Made by a program: the position numbers and the translations under genes. Below the pieces are notes generated by a model. That model searched no databases. It had not been told where the DNA came from and saw only the letters and a program-made list of their open reading frames with translations. Below, in pieces: positions 24,124-33,357 of a DNA stretch of 33,416 nt; position 1 is the first letter of the stretch; every line of letters starts with the position of its first letter. Origin of the DNA: Candidatus Zhuqueibacterota bacterium (lineage in GTDB: Bacteria; Zhuqueibacterota; Zhuqueibacteria; Zhuqueibacterales; Zhuqueibacteraceae); assembly GCA_022616415.1 (NCBI GenBank), contig JAKEEU010000330.1, forward strand, positions 1 through 33,416, written 5' to 3'.

Positions 24124-24152
24124 TTGACTTTTCGAGTGACATGACGTATCTT
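24124..24152 (+). promoter_or_regulatory. Sigma70-like promoter
   Basis: TTGACT (24124-24129) and TATCTT (24147-24152) are separated by 17 bp, close to the consensus TTGACA-17-TATAAT. The 318-codon gene starts 31 bp downstream of the -10. Confidence 0.5.
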
Positions 24153-24183
24153 TTGTTGTGATCAACCGAAGGAGATATTGGCG

Positions 24184-25140
24184 ATGAAAAAGTTGAGATA
24201 CAGAGTTTCCGTTCAAGGCTTGTCTTCACCGCGTGGCACGATTTCATTCACCAAATTGAAGACGATCTCGGGAGTTCTATCCGAGGGAGCAGAGCGCGCC
24301 TTGCGGCTTGCAATTGAAGGTCAAAGCGTGAAAAAAGGCCCGACGCCAGCGTGGCTGTCTAAATCGACTGATTTTGTATTGGCGGGCATGGTCAAAGGCT
24401 CAACAACATTAGTCGTCGACGCCCCCACTTTGGGGACAGTGGCGCGCGATCAAATTAGCCAAACGGATTTATGGGACACACCGCCGAAAGCGTATGATAC
24501 AGCTTTGACAATTTTGTCGCAAGCGCTGCACGATGCCAGCTCGGAAATATTGGAAAGCGAGCGTTATGACACAGGGGTATTGGATACCCTGCTGAATTTA
24601 AAGCAGCTTTTGCGAGATGAGGGGGTGTCTGTCAAGCTCATTTCTGACAAACGGCCCCACGAAAATTTTGTTTTGGACAGGGCGAATTTCAACACCATAC
24701 AAAAAGTCAAACAATCAACGCCTGAACCGCACGCAATTTTGGTGTCGGGATTACTCAACACCATCGGGCATAGCAAAAAGCGTTTCCAACTCCGCATGAA
24801 AAATGGCGAAACCCTGCGAGGCAAAATTGATGAGAACCTAATTGCCACAGAGCAAATGCGGAAGTTTTGGGGACAGCAAGTCACTATCAAAGGGTTCATC
24901 CATTTTAAAGCCTCGGGCAAGCCGAGATTCCTTGAAGCGCATGCCATAGAGGCTTCGCAAGCAGGCGATGAATTATTCGAATCTATTGCTGTTCCACATT
25001 CACCAACCCAGATTTGGACGCAGATCAAAGCAGAGCTCGCGAATCGAGATGTGGTGGCAGAAATCTGGGGCAAGTGGCCTGGCGATGAGAGCATCGAACA
25101 ATTGCTGGACATGCTCAAATCATCTGAGAAAGTAAACTAA
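24184..25140 (+). CDS. Conserved-looking protein of unknown function
   Basis: A 318-residue soluble protein that I do not recognise. The N-terminal half has RVSVQGLSSPRGTISFTKLK, GVLSEGAERALRLAIEG and LAGMVKGSTTLVVDAPTLG. The C-terminal half has HAILVSGLLNTIGHSKKRFQ, a small beta-barrel-like stretch (RLRMKNGETLRGKI, VTIKGFIHFKASGKPRFLEA) and an acidic tail. AAGGAG is 9 bp before the ATG at 24184, and a sigma70-like promoter lies upstream. The stop overlaps an ATG that begins a 15-codon PIN-like stub (TAATG). In an intact locus the protein may therefore have been the upstream partner of a PIN-domain toxin (inference). Confidence 0.65.
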   Translation: MKKLRYRVSVQGLSSPRGTISFTKLKTISGVLSEGAERALRLAIEGQSVKKGPTPAWLSKSTDFVLAGMVKGSTTLVVDAPTLGTVARDQISQTDLWDTPPKAYDTALTILSQALHDASSEILESERYDTGVLDTLLNLKQLLRDEGVSVKLISDKRPHENFVLDRANFNTIQKVKQSTPEPHAILVSGLLNTIGHSKKRFQLRMKNGETLRGKIDENLIATEQMRKFWGQQVTIKGFIHFKASGKPRFLEAHAIEASQAGDELFESIAVPHSPTQIWTQIKAELANRDVVAEIWGKWPGDESIEQLLDMLKSSEKVN

Positions 25141-25187
25141 TGGCGCGATATATTTTGGACAACGGTTATTCAAGCATCTTTGAGTAA
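25140..25187 (+). pseudogene. PIN-domain (VapC-like) N-terminal stub
   Basis: The ATG overlapping the previous stop opens MARYILDNGYSSIFE and then a TAA. VapC-type toxins start M..YILDTN.....; here the invariant LDTN reads LDNG. The nucleotides look like a short indel-damaged version of that start. The stub runs directly into folC. It is too short for certainty. Confidence 0.35.
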
Positions 25188-26466
25188 AGAAACCCAACGC
25201 TTCCTCGACTCCCTCGGCTTCTTCGGCTGGCAGCTTGGGTTGGAGCGGATTGAGAAGCTGTGCGAGTTTTTTGGCCAGCCGCAGCACAAATATCCGACTG
25301 TTCATATTGCCGGAACAAATGGCAAAGGCTCGACCGCAGCGATGCTTGCGGCGATTGGCAAGGCTGCGGGGTTGCGCACCGGTTTGTATACTTCGCCGCA
25401 TCTCGTTCATCTCAACGAGCGCATTCAAATTGACGGTACGCCGGTTTCGTTTCAAGAAATCGAAGAGACGCTGCGAAGCTGCCGGCCGTTGGTCGAATCG
25501 CTGCAGGCCACTTATTTTGAAGTGATCACCGCCATCGCGTTTGAGATTTTTGCACAGCGGCAAGTTGATTTGGCGATCATCGAAACCGGCCTCGGCGGCC
25601 GGTTGGATGCGACGAATGTCATGCAGCCGGAAGTGACGATCATCACGTCAATCGGCTTGGAGCATCAAACATATCTCGGCCGCACACTAGCGCAAATTGC
25701 CGGCGAAAAAGCGGGAATCATTAAAAAGGGGGTGCCGTGTGTTTCCGGGATTCGTCAAAAAGCCGCGCAGGCGAAAGTTCTCGAGCAATGCAGAAATTTG
25801 AACGCGCCTTGTTATGATTTACGCGAGCAGAGCCAAATCAATAAAATCGAAGTTCACCCCACCAGCTTACGTTTTACGATCCAGCTTCCCAATTTCAATT
25901 TTGCTCTGACCGATATCGATTGTGCTCTCACCGGCAGACACCAGGCCAACAACGCCGGCCTCGCCATTTTAGCCGCAGTGCTATTGCGAGAAAAAAATTT
26001 TGCCATTACCGCCGATGTCATTCATCGAGGGTTGCAAACGATTTACTGGCCGGCGCGTTTGCAGATCGAGCAACAGCAACCCACCGTGCTGGTTGATGCC
26101 GCGCACAATGCGGATGGCATGCGCGTGCTGGTGCGCCATCTCGCTGAGACTTTCTCCTGGAAGCGCTTGCTGGTGGTGATGGGTTTACTCGAAGACAAAA
26201 TGCTGCCGCCGATTTTAAAAGTGTGGAAAAATCTTCGGCCGCATTTCGTTTTTGCAACCCCGCCGACGGATCGAGCGCGGCCCGCGGCGCAATTGGCAAA
26301 AGCGGCGAAGGCGTTGGGCTTTGTCGCCGAGGCCGTCGATTCTCCCGCCGCAGCTTTCACTCACGCCCGCGCCGATTGCGGCGACGATGACTTGCTGTGC
26401 GTCACCGGCTCGCATTATCTGATCGGCGAATTGATGAAAGAGAATTTATTGCCCGCGCCTTACTAA
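25180..26466 (+). CDS. folC: Bifunctional folylpolyglutamate synthase / dihydrofolate synthase
   Basis: FolC adds glutamate to dihydropteroate and folates in the cytoplasm. The 428-residue product is a typical Mur-ligase-superfamily enzyme. It has FLDSLGFFGWQLGLERIEKL at the N terminus, the P-loop VHIAGTNGKGSTAAM, FEIFAQRQVDLAIIETGLGG followed by RLDATNV, SIGLEHQTYLG, the KAGIIKKG lysine and DAAHNADGMRVL. No ATG is available; the TTG at 25180 is the most upstream codon consistent with the family N terminus. The unusual start may result from loss of the original upstream sequence, where a PIN-like stub abuts. Confidence 0.92.
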   Translation: MSKETQRFLDSLGFFGWQLGLERIEKLCEFFGQPQHKYPTVHIAGTNGKGSTAAMLAAIGKAAGLRTGLYTSPHLVHLNERIQIDGTPVSFQEIEETLRSCRPLVESLQATYFEVITAIAFEIFAQRQVDLAIIETGLGGRLDATNVMQPEVTIITSIGLEHQTYLGRTLAQIAGEKAGIIKKGVPCVSGIRQKAAQAKVLEQCRNLNAPCYDLREQSQINKIEVHPTSLRFTIQLPNFNFALTDIDCALTGRHQANNAGLAILAAVLLREKNFAITADVIHRGLQTIYWPARLQIEQQQPTVLVDAAHNADGMRVLVRHLAETFSWKRLLVVMGLLEDKMLPPILKVWKNLRPHFVFATPPTDRARPAAQLAKAAKALGFVAEAVDSPAAAFTHARADCGDDDLLCVTGSHYLIGELMKENLLPAPY

Positions 26467-26554
26467 TTTCTTCAAAAAGAGAACCTTCGCAACAAGGCAA
26501 AAACACCAACGGATGAATTAACTTGGCAATGTTAAGTTAACTTGGACAAAAGCC

Positions 26555-26675
26555 AAGACAGAAAAATGAAGGACAGAAAGATGGCGTTTGACATCATGCC
26601 AGAAAAGTTGACGATGGCGGGAAGAAGCCCCGCAAGGCGGGGTAAACATTTTTCTGTCTTCCATCTTTCTGTCTT
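26555..26675. repeat. ACAGAAA inverted-repeat element between folC and the protease gene
   Basis: Left arm 26555-26583 and right arm 26647-26675 are imperfect inverted copies, each containing two ACAGAAA/TTTCTGT units. The left part (26557-26598) also matches 22739-22779 in inverted orientation. A GC hairpin CCCCGC-AAG-GCGGGG lies inside (26627-26641). The two flanking genes converge here, so the structure may serve as a bidirectional terminator. Confidence 0.6.
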
Positions 26676-26718
26676 TATTTGTGTTCATAGAAATCATCCT
26701 GCCCCGTTACATCTATTC

Positions 26719-29700
26719 TCACGCTAATTTTTTAAGCCAATAAAGCGCGAACAGAGCCGTCAGAACAATGGCGATAATCGCGCCAGAGCGCGCCGCCGGA
26801 ATGGGTTGGGCAATGCCTTGTTTCACCTCACCGAGCAGAATCATCACGCTTACCGCAAGAGGAATGAGCGCGAGATTTAAACGCAGGACGAAGATATAAG
26901 CCAACAGTAAAAGCCCGCCGGTGAGCAGGCCTGATAATAGCCAGACGGGAATCGTCTCCACCGATCTGGCGCCTGCCATAATCATCCCCAGCAAGATAAC
27001 GAGTGCAGAGAACAGCACCTTCTTCCGGCTCCAGCCGTTGGTGAAACGGTCTACTGCCACAATAACGAGCAAGAGCAGCGCCGTTTGCATAACAAACCGT
27101 CCCACGGGATCGAGGCTGGCGTCCAAGAGCGACAAAAAATTGCCGGCAGCATCATACCGTGCCCATTGCGGCTGCACCGACGGCGCCAGGAAACCCGCCA
27201 GCGCCAAAAGGCCCGCTATCGAAATTCCCAAGGCGGCTCCCCAACTGAGCGCCTTGGACGTTTCGATTTGGGCTTGCGGTTTTTTCCAGCTCTGCGCCAG
27301 GCCGATGACAAGCGCGAATGCCACCGAGGTGAGCAGCACCGCGATAACGCCGACACCCGCAACGATCAGCGTTTGGAGCTCAAGCGGTTGGGCGGTGTCA
27401 AGCTGCGCCATCAGACCCGGCCAGCCGTTGATGAAGCCGATGAGATTCAGGCCAAAGATCAGCGCCCAAAAACTCCAGAAAGTCCGCGCTGAAAAATTCT
27501 TGCGGCTCCAACTGACGATGGCGCCGATCGCGCCGGCGATGACCAACAAAACGACGACGATGGTGCAGGAAATGCCGATGATACGCGGCAGATTTCTCCG
27601 ATTGCGCTCTTGCCGCGACCATTCTTCCGGAACGTGGAGGTAGCGATAAGCATCCACCACTCGATCTCCTGCGATTTGCACGGCGATTCGCGCTTCACCC
27701 TGCTCGAGGGGATAATTCAGCGTGTCGGAAAATTCGAAGGTCCAATCCTGCCGGGCCGGACGCTTGGCGGCAACGGCGGAAATCTCTTTAAGAGAAGCAG
27801 GATCGAGCTGATAATTCTCTTTGAGAACCGCATGCGCGATCTCGCGGGCCGCCTCGACGGACAAGCTGTCGCCAGGCCGCGCCTCCGGCAGTTGATGGCG
27901 AACTCTGAAGATGCTGCCGTCGCCGGCAATGAAGACTTGATGCTCTTCAGCGCGCTCGGCGACGTCGCCCTCAAACCTGGCGAAACGGATTTTCCAATGC
28001 GGCGGCGCCATATATTGGCCGAGCAGCTTGTGGTAATTTTCCTTGCCGCCGTTCTGCCAGACGAAACGATCATTCTCATTTGGTTGCGCCTGCACGGAGC
28101 TTAAAGCGCGCCAGGGTGCAAGAAGCTCGATATCGCGCTCGGTCAAAGTCCGGCGGGCCAACGTTTCGGCTTCGCTCCTCGAGGTGTTGAGCGGAGGCGC
28201 GTCGGTCTCAAAATTCGTCGCCAAGCCCCAAATCACCAAGCCCAACAATCCTCCAACGAGAAGAACGCGGGCTGTAGTTGCTTTGATGGCAGAAGGCGCC
28301 GCAACTTCCGTGACAATCGGTTCGGGCTCTGCTTTTGCCGATGGAACCCATGTGCGATTGTATGCTGCTTCGCTAACTTCGGTCCACCGTCCAGCGCGCC
28401 ATCGTGCAATGAGAACGATCCAAAATGGAATGAGCGCCAGTAGCGCGACCAATATGCGGTCGATCCAGATGCCGGGAGTTGAAGAGACAAACAGCGGCAG
28501 GGCGATCCACACGACGTCGAAAGCGAAGTGCAAAACAACGCCTGGCAGCAGGCCAAAGTAGATGTAAATCAGCCCAAAGCCCAACGAGGGAATGATCAGC
28601 TCGACCAGGCGCGCGTAAGCCGGTTGCGTGGCATAGCCGGCGTGGCCGGCGCCAAAAACGAGCGCTTGCAGAATCATGGCGCCAACGATGAAGGCGCGGC
28701 GTTGGCCGAATTTTTCACCGATGAGCGCGGCGCCGGCAATCGGAACCGCGCGAAACAGGCACTCTTCCCAAAATCCGGCCTGGGCTGAAATGGCGATGGA
28801 AGTCAGCCACGGGAAGTAGGTCGCCAACACATCGGGTTGAACCAGTGTGTCGGAAGGCGTCCACCAGCCCAGCCACTTGGTGGCAAAAAAGTAGAGCGCG
28901 ACGTCATACGCGAAAAAAAGCCCGACCAACAAATATCCGCCCACGGTCAGCCCCAGCACCGGCTTGGAGCTGGCGACGTCGGTTGACCACTGCCGCCATA
29001 GCTGAAGCTGATGCGGAAAAGCGCGGCGCGAGAGGCTCTCGGCGGCCATGAAAGACGCAGCGAGCAGCAGGCCCAAACCAACGAATTGCCCCAGCATCAG
29101 CATGATTTGCTGCAGCACGAATCCTTGCGACGAAAGCGCGGTGTCGTAATTCATCCAAAGCAGCGGCCATTGGTTGAGGCCGGCCAAAAGCTGGAGAAAT
29201 GAAATGAACAGCCCCCAGAATAGCGGTTGGCGCCAAACCACGAAGCGCTGGCGCAGCAAAAAGAACAAACCGATGCCGCAGCCGCCGATGATATACAACA
29301 AGACCATGGCCGCGACGGAACCGAAGCTGATGGTGTCGTTGGCCGAGCGCATTTCCTGGTAACGCCGCGAAAACGCTTCCGGGATTTTGATGAAATGCTT
29401 CAGCTCGGTCAGCCGATCGCCGCCGACCACAAGACGCAGGCGATAGCGGCCCTCGCCGATTTTGGGATCAGGCCGCTCATAAACCAAAGTATGATCGACG
29501 CGGCCGCCGGGGCGCGTTTCTTGCGATTGCTCCGCCAACTGGTATTGGCTCAAATCGATTTGCCAATCTTTGGCAGCGCTTTCCGCAATGGCGCGCTGAA
29601 TCCGCCGCCAGCGCCGCGCCGGGTTCTTTCTCCGGAAGCTTTTGCACGAAGCCATACGGCTCGCCTTTGGGCGTGAAGCGGATGAGTACCTCGTGCGTTT

Positions 29701-30031
29701 CGCCCTCTTTGAAATGGCGTACGTTCCAGGTGTAAGGAGAATAGAAATTCTCTTGCAGCATCCGGCGAAAAGCGGCTTTGCCGCCGGCTTCAAGCTCGAC
29801 GAAATTTTGGGTCTCCTGATCCAATTTAAACGAGGCGGCCTGCTCGAATCCCTCCGGTTTCCAATTATATTGTGCGGCTAATCGTCTTGCGGCATCGAGA
29901 GCATTTTGCCGATCCATTTGCAGATCGAGCGAGACGATGGGAAAGGCCTGGGGAAAAAAGCGGTAGGTGAAAATAATGGCGCCGATAGACAGCAGGCTCA
30001 GCACCAACCAGAAAAGCGGTTTGCGGAACAT
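26719..30031 (-). pseudogene. Large CPBP-type intramembrane metalloprotease, frameshifted in this sequence
   Basis: Read on the minus strand, the gene starts at 30031 (MFRKPLFWLVLSLLSIGAII) and should encode about 1,100 residues. The first 150 or so residues are a membrane anchor plus an extracytoplasmic domain ending in GFVQKLPEKEPGAALAA. The frame then shifts at a CGCGCG-type run near plus-strand 29591-29597, and the rest (IQRAIAESAAKDWQIDLSQY onward) is read in the next frame to 26719. The core carries the CPBP/Rce1-like motifs FWEECLFR, FGAGHAGY and HFAFDVVW, the Glu/His/Asp set of the family. Two homologous extracytoplasmic domains (LDAARRLAAQ / VEAAREIAHAVLKENYQLDP) flank blocks of many membrane helices. 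If the frameshift is a sequencing error, the enzyme is intact. Confidence 0.75.
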
Positions 30032-30090
30032 GTTTCCTCCTCTCCAAAAAATTCGGATTCAGTGGGATCACGTATTTTTTAATCCCACCG

Positions 30091-30140
30091 CCCCAGCCTG
30101 AAGGCGTGGGGCTAAGATGTGGAATGCCGCTTAAGCGGCA
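30091..30140. repeat. Two adjacent GC-rich hairpins upstream of the protease gene
   Basis: Hairpin 1 is CCCCAGCCT-GA-AGGCGTGGGG (30091-30111, one bulge). Hairpin 2 is the perfect palindrome TGCCGCTTAAGCGGCA (30125-30140). Both lie in the 165-bp gap between two minus-strand genes. They resemble dispersed palindromic elements and could also terminate the upstream LLM gene. Confidence 0.55.
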
Positions 30141-30196
30141 TAGAGGCGTTTTTAAAAATCAAGTAACGCAATCATTACGTTTTACGCCTTACGTAT

Positions 30197-31270
30197 TTAC
30201 GTCTTATAGTGCGGCATCACGTTCTCCGCAAAGGTGCGCAAAGATTCCATAATCAGCTCGTGCGGCACCGTTCCCATTTGCATGACGAGGATCAGCTCGT
30301 CGACGCCGGCGTCGGCGAAGCGTTGCACCGATTCGCGCGCGCAAACCGGGTCGCCGATGATTATCGCCATTTCGCTGCCGGGTGTGTTGCGCTGCGCCCT
30401 TGCCTGCTGCAAATCATCATCGGACAGGAAATCACGAGGCACGTTCAGCTTGCCAACCGGCCGGGCGCCGCTGAAATAATAGCGCGACAAGCTTTCCAGA
30501 AAAAAGCGGGCGCCACGCATGCCGTAGCGACAAGCTTTGAGATCCTCATCGAGCACGAGGGTTGCCGGCGTACAGGCAATGTGATTGTTGATTTGATAAT
30601 TTACCGGTTTAGCGCCGGCGATGGCCTGGCGGTACTGCTTGACTTTGTCGGTTAAATAGTCATCACTGCCAAACGCAAAATTCAGTGCGCCCAAGCCGAG
30701 CTTGCCAACCGCGGCAGCAGACTCGGGTCGCGAGCACGCCGCAAATATCGGTGGATGCGGCGATTGCACCGGCTTCGGAATGACCTGCGTCGGCGGAATT
30801 TTGAAAAAGCGGCCTTCGTAGCTGAACACTTCTTGGGCCCACATCAATGGTATCATTTCAAGCGCTTCCCGCCACTCGTCGTGCAAAGTGGAAAGATCGC
30901 ATTCGAACGCTTGCTGTTCGACGAGCGAGGCGGATTTTCCCGTTCCCCAATTGACGCGGCCGTTGGAAAGAATGTCGAGCGTGGCGATGCGCTCGGCGAT
31001 GCGGATGGGATGATTGTAGCGATGGGGCAGCAGCGTCACGCCGTGGCCGAGGCGAATCTTTTTCGTGCGTGCTGCCACGAAAGAAAGAAAAATTTCCGGC
31101 GCCGAGGAGTGGGAATATTCAAAAAGCGCATGATGCTCGACGGCCCACACGCAGTGGTAGCCGAGGGCATCCGCATAAACGGCTTGCTCGAGGCAATCGT
31201 GAAAAAGCTTCGCTTCCGAGGAGCGGGCCGGCTCCGAGATTTGCATTTCATAGAAGATTGAAAATTTCAT
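30197..31270 (-). CDS. LLM-class flavin-dependent oxidoreductase (luciferase-like)
   Basis: A 357-residue TIM-barrel oxidoreductase using FMN or F420. Family motifs are MKFSIFYEMQISEP (strand 1), AVYADALGYHCVWAVEHH, SFVAARTKKIRLGHGVTLLP, RIAERIATLDILSNGRVNWG with TGKSAS, and IPKPVQSPHPPIFAACSRPE. The length is normal and all core segments are present. Substrate unknown. GGAA lies upstream of the ATG on the minus strand. The gene is alone between repeat-rich gaps. Confidence 0.9.
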   Translation of the reverse strand: MKFSIFYEMQISEPARSSEAKLFHDCLEQAVYADALGYHCVWAVEHHALFEYSHSSAPEIFLSFVAARTKKIRLGHGVTLLPHRYNHPIRIAERIATLDILSNGRVNWGTGKSASLVEQQAFECDLSTLHDEWREALEMIPLMWAQEVFSYEGRFFKIPPTQVIPKPVQSPHPPIFAACSRPESAAAVGKLGLGALNFAFGSDDYLTDKVKQYRQAIAGAKPVNYQINNHIACTPATLVLDEDLKACRYGMRGARFFLESLSRYYFSGARPVGKLNVPRDFLSDDDLQQARAQRNTPGSEMAIIIGDPVCARESVQRFADAGVDELILVMQMGTVPHELIMESLRTFAENVMPHYKT

Positions 31271-31330
31271 ATCGTTCCTAAACTAAGCCATAGATTCTTA
31301 GACTTTAGAAAAATTTCTAAATTTTTATGT

Positions 31331-31392
31331 CCCAACGGATAGATGAACCCAACTGTAAAAGCTTTATCCGTTGGGTTCATCTATCCGTTGGG
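31331..31392. repeat. Perfect 23-bp inverted repeat built from CCAACGGAT units
   Basis: The arms 31331-31353 and 31370-31392 are perfect reverse complements: CCCAACGGATAGATGAACCC plus AAC, and its complement. The left arm contains CCAACGGAT, the right arm ATCCGTTGG, and a further ATCCGTTGG overlaps the inner end. It belongs to the same family as the elements at 1467-1544, 4803-4826 and 33325-33357. Confidence 0.8.
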
Positions 31393-31568
31393 AAAATTTC
31401 TTTACAGTTTGATGCTGCCCGAAGATCTCTAATTTTCAGCTTGTCGAAAAACCTGGCGTAGTTTCTTTAGAGTGAAATCCGTGCTTTTTCAGCAAAAGAT
31501 TTTTAACCGCTAATGAACACGAATGGACGTTAATATTTTTATTCGCGTTGATTAGCGCATATTCGCGG

Positions 31569-32930
31569 TTAACTTTTTAGCTGTGACTCGCCCATATTCT
31601 GTGTAAGGCGCCGGGCCAGCCAGCCGCGCAAACCCGGAAGTGTGGTATTCGTGCGAAAATTTGTTATGAGCGCATTGAGAAACATCGCGCCCGTAGGCTC
31701 GCCCTCAAAGTGAATTTTGCCGGTGATCTGCGCGGCGGCAAAATCAGTGCGACCGGCGAGGAGATCGAGCAAAGTGGAGGCGGACAGTCGAGCCACGGCA
31801 GTTGGCGGACGGGGAATGCTGTTTGCAATCGACAAGCGACCATGATTGATAAAACATCCCAAATCTCCGCCGGTGGGGCCGGCCAAAGCCAGATGGATGC
31901 GCGCGGAAACTTGTTGCTGCGCTGGAGAGGGCCGCTGGAAACGGCTAACCCAACCGGCGATGCAAAAGAAGCGCGCCAAACGCGGGTCTAATCGCCTTGG
32001 CACGATTTCCACGTATTTTTTGATCACCTCGGCGGCGGTTTGACAGCGCGGCTGCCAGCCTAATTCTTGCCGCGCCTTCGCGTTGGAGATGATCATTTCT
32101 CCTTTTGCTTCTTTCAGCCAGGCGGGATCCATGTCCCGGCCAATGCCGAGCTTGGCTAAAAAAATCGCCATGTATGCGATTGGCAGCAGAATCCAGCCTG
32201 GCACCCGCAGCAGCCGCAAGCCGCCAATTTGAGCCAGCTCTGCGGCGGGCAGTGAATTATCCGCCGCCAAGTTGAATGCACCTTGCGCTTTGGATCGAAT
32301 CGCGAGGAGGATCGCCTCGGCGACATCTTCATCCCAAACAATTGGAATCGGCGTATCGCCGCGATCCAAAATTCGGCGCCGGCGCAAAGTTTGGCCAAAG
32401 GGATGCTCCATATAAACACCCAGCAGAATCGCGGGACGAAACCGCGTCACGACGATGTTGGGATGCTCCTGCTCAAATTCGTCGAGAAACTCTTCGAGGC
32501 GATATTTGGCGGCGGCATACGGCATAGAATGATGGTAACGCCGCGGCGTCGTTTCGACAATGGGCACCGGATGGCCCGGCATTGTGCCATAAGCGGCAAT
32601 CGAAGAGGCATAGACAATGTGCCGAACGCCTGCCGCCGCAGCGGCGCGAAAAACGTTTTTGCTGCCGTCGATATTGATGGCGTCAAATTCGCCGCGGGGC
32701 AAGTAGCGCGTCACCACAAAGGCGAGGTGGACAAGGACTTCGCAATCCTTCAGATATTGCGCAAAATTGTCTTCACGTATATCGGCCCGGATCATGCGGA
32801 TTTTGGCGCTCGCCACAACCGGCGGTCGAAGATCGATGGTGACCACTTCTTTGACGGTTTTGTCCACGATCAAGCGCCTGAGCACAAGCGTGCCAAGCTG
32901 GCCGGAGCCGCCGGTTATAGCGATCTTCAT
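31569..32930 (-). CDS. NAD-dependent epimerase/dehydratase (SDR) fused to an SCP2-like domain
   Basis: A 453-residue protein. Residues 1-300 are an extended short-chain dehydrogenase: Rossmann motif ITGGSGQLG, VLVHLAFVVTR, YASSIAAYG, the catalytic YAAAK and an RPAILLGVY segment. Residues about 340-453 resemble an SCP2 sterol-carrier domain (IHLALAGPTGGDLGCFINHG, LLDLLAGRTDFAAAQITGKI, PTGAMFLNALITNF). The combination suggests a lipid- or sterol-like substrate; this is inference. No strong ribosome site precedes the ATG at 32930. It is followed after about 300 bp by the LLM oxidoreductase on the same strand, so a shared pathway is possible. Confidence 0.82.
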   Translation of the reverse strand: MKIAITGGSGQLGTLVLRRLIVDKTVKEVVTIDLRPPVVASAKIRMIRADIREDNFAQYLKDCEVLVHLAFVVTRYLPRGEFDAINIDGSKNVFRAAAAAGVRHIVYASSIAAYGTMPGHPVPIVETTPRRYHHSMPYAAAKYRLEEFLDEFEQEHPNIVVTRFRPAILLGVYMEHPFGQTLRRRRILDRGDTPIPIVWDEDVAEAILLAIRSKAQGAFNLAADNSLPAAELAQIGGLRLLRVPGWILLPIAYMAIFLAKLGIGRDMDPAWLKEAKGEMIISNAKARQELGWQPRCQTAAEVIKKYVEIVPRRLDPRLARFFCIAGWVSRFQRPSPAQQQVSARIHLALAGPTGGDLGCFINHGRLSIANSIPRPPTAVARLSASTLLDLLAGRTDFAAAQITGKIHFEGEPTGAMFLNALITNFRTNTTLPGLRGWLARRLTQNMGESQLKS

Positions 32931-33251
32931 GGTTAAAATTTATCGTTTTTTCTATTCTTGCAGACGCAGCTCGAGATCTATAAATTGGTGTTGTCTTTAA
33001 AATTTTCGAATTCGAGGTTTTCAGCAGGTTTGTCATTTAGAAAATCTCAAGCAAAACCAAATCACGTTCGCCGCGAAATATGCACAATTTTCGCAGAAAA
33101 GTCAAGGGGCAAATGGAGCGGGCAGTGTAGTACTTCAGTCTTCGGTGGAAAAACACCGTCCTTTTCTGAAATTCAACGGCAACTCGCGCTTCATGCCTGT
33201 GACAACGCCAAAAATAATCGTGAGAAATGTCCGATTTGCCTTGTCTTATTA
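32931..33251. other. Non-coding stretch upstream of the SDR-SCP2 gene
   Basis: There are 321 bases with AT-rich sequence near the SDR start that may hold its promoter. No ORF with recognisable content, RNA gene or mobile element was found. Confidence 0.4.
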
Positions 33252-33357
33252 ATTAGGTTCACTTATCCGACCAAACTCAGAAAAAAATTCTAAAAGTTTT
33301 GTGCCTCCAACTGATAGATGAAGACCAACGGATAATCCCGCCAGGCGGGACCAACGG
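33252..33357 (-). repeat. 106-bp dispersed repeat, copy 2 (inverted relative to copy 1)
   Basis: The reverse complement of this segment matches 1511-1617 with three substitutions and one 1-base indel. It includes TATCCGTTGG/CCAACGGAT units and the GC palindrome (cccgccAggcggg). There is no ORF within it. Confidence 0.85.

Noticed and set aside
32283..32936. 217-codon plus-strand frame opposite the SDR-SCP2 gene
   Set aside because: Shadow of a strongly supported minus-strand gene; rich in His, Arg and Gly with no recognisable domain.
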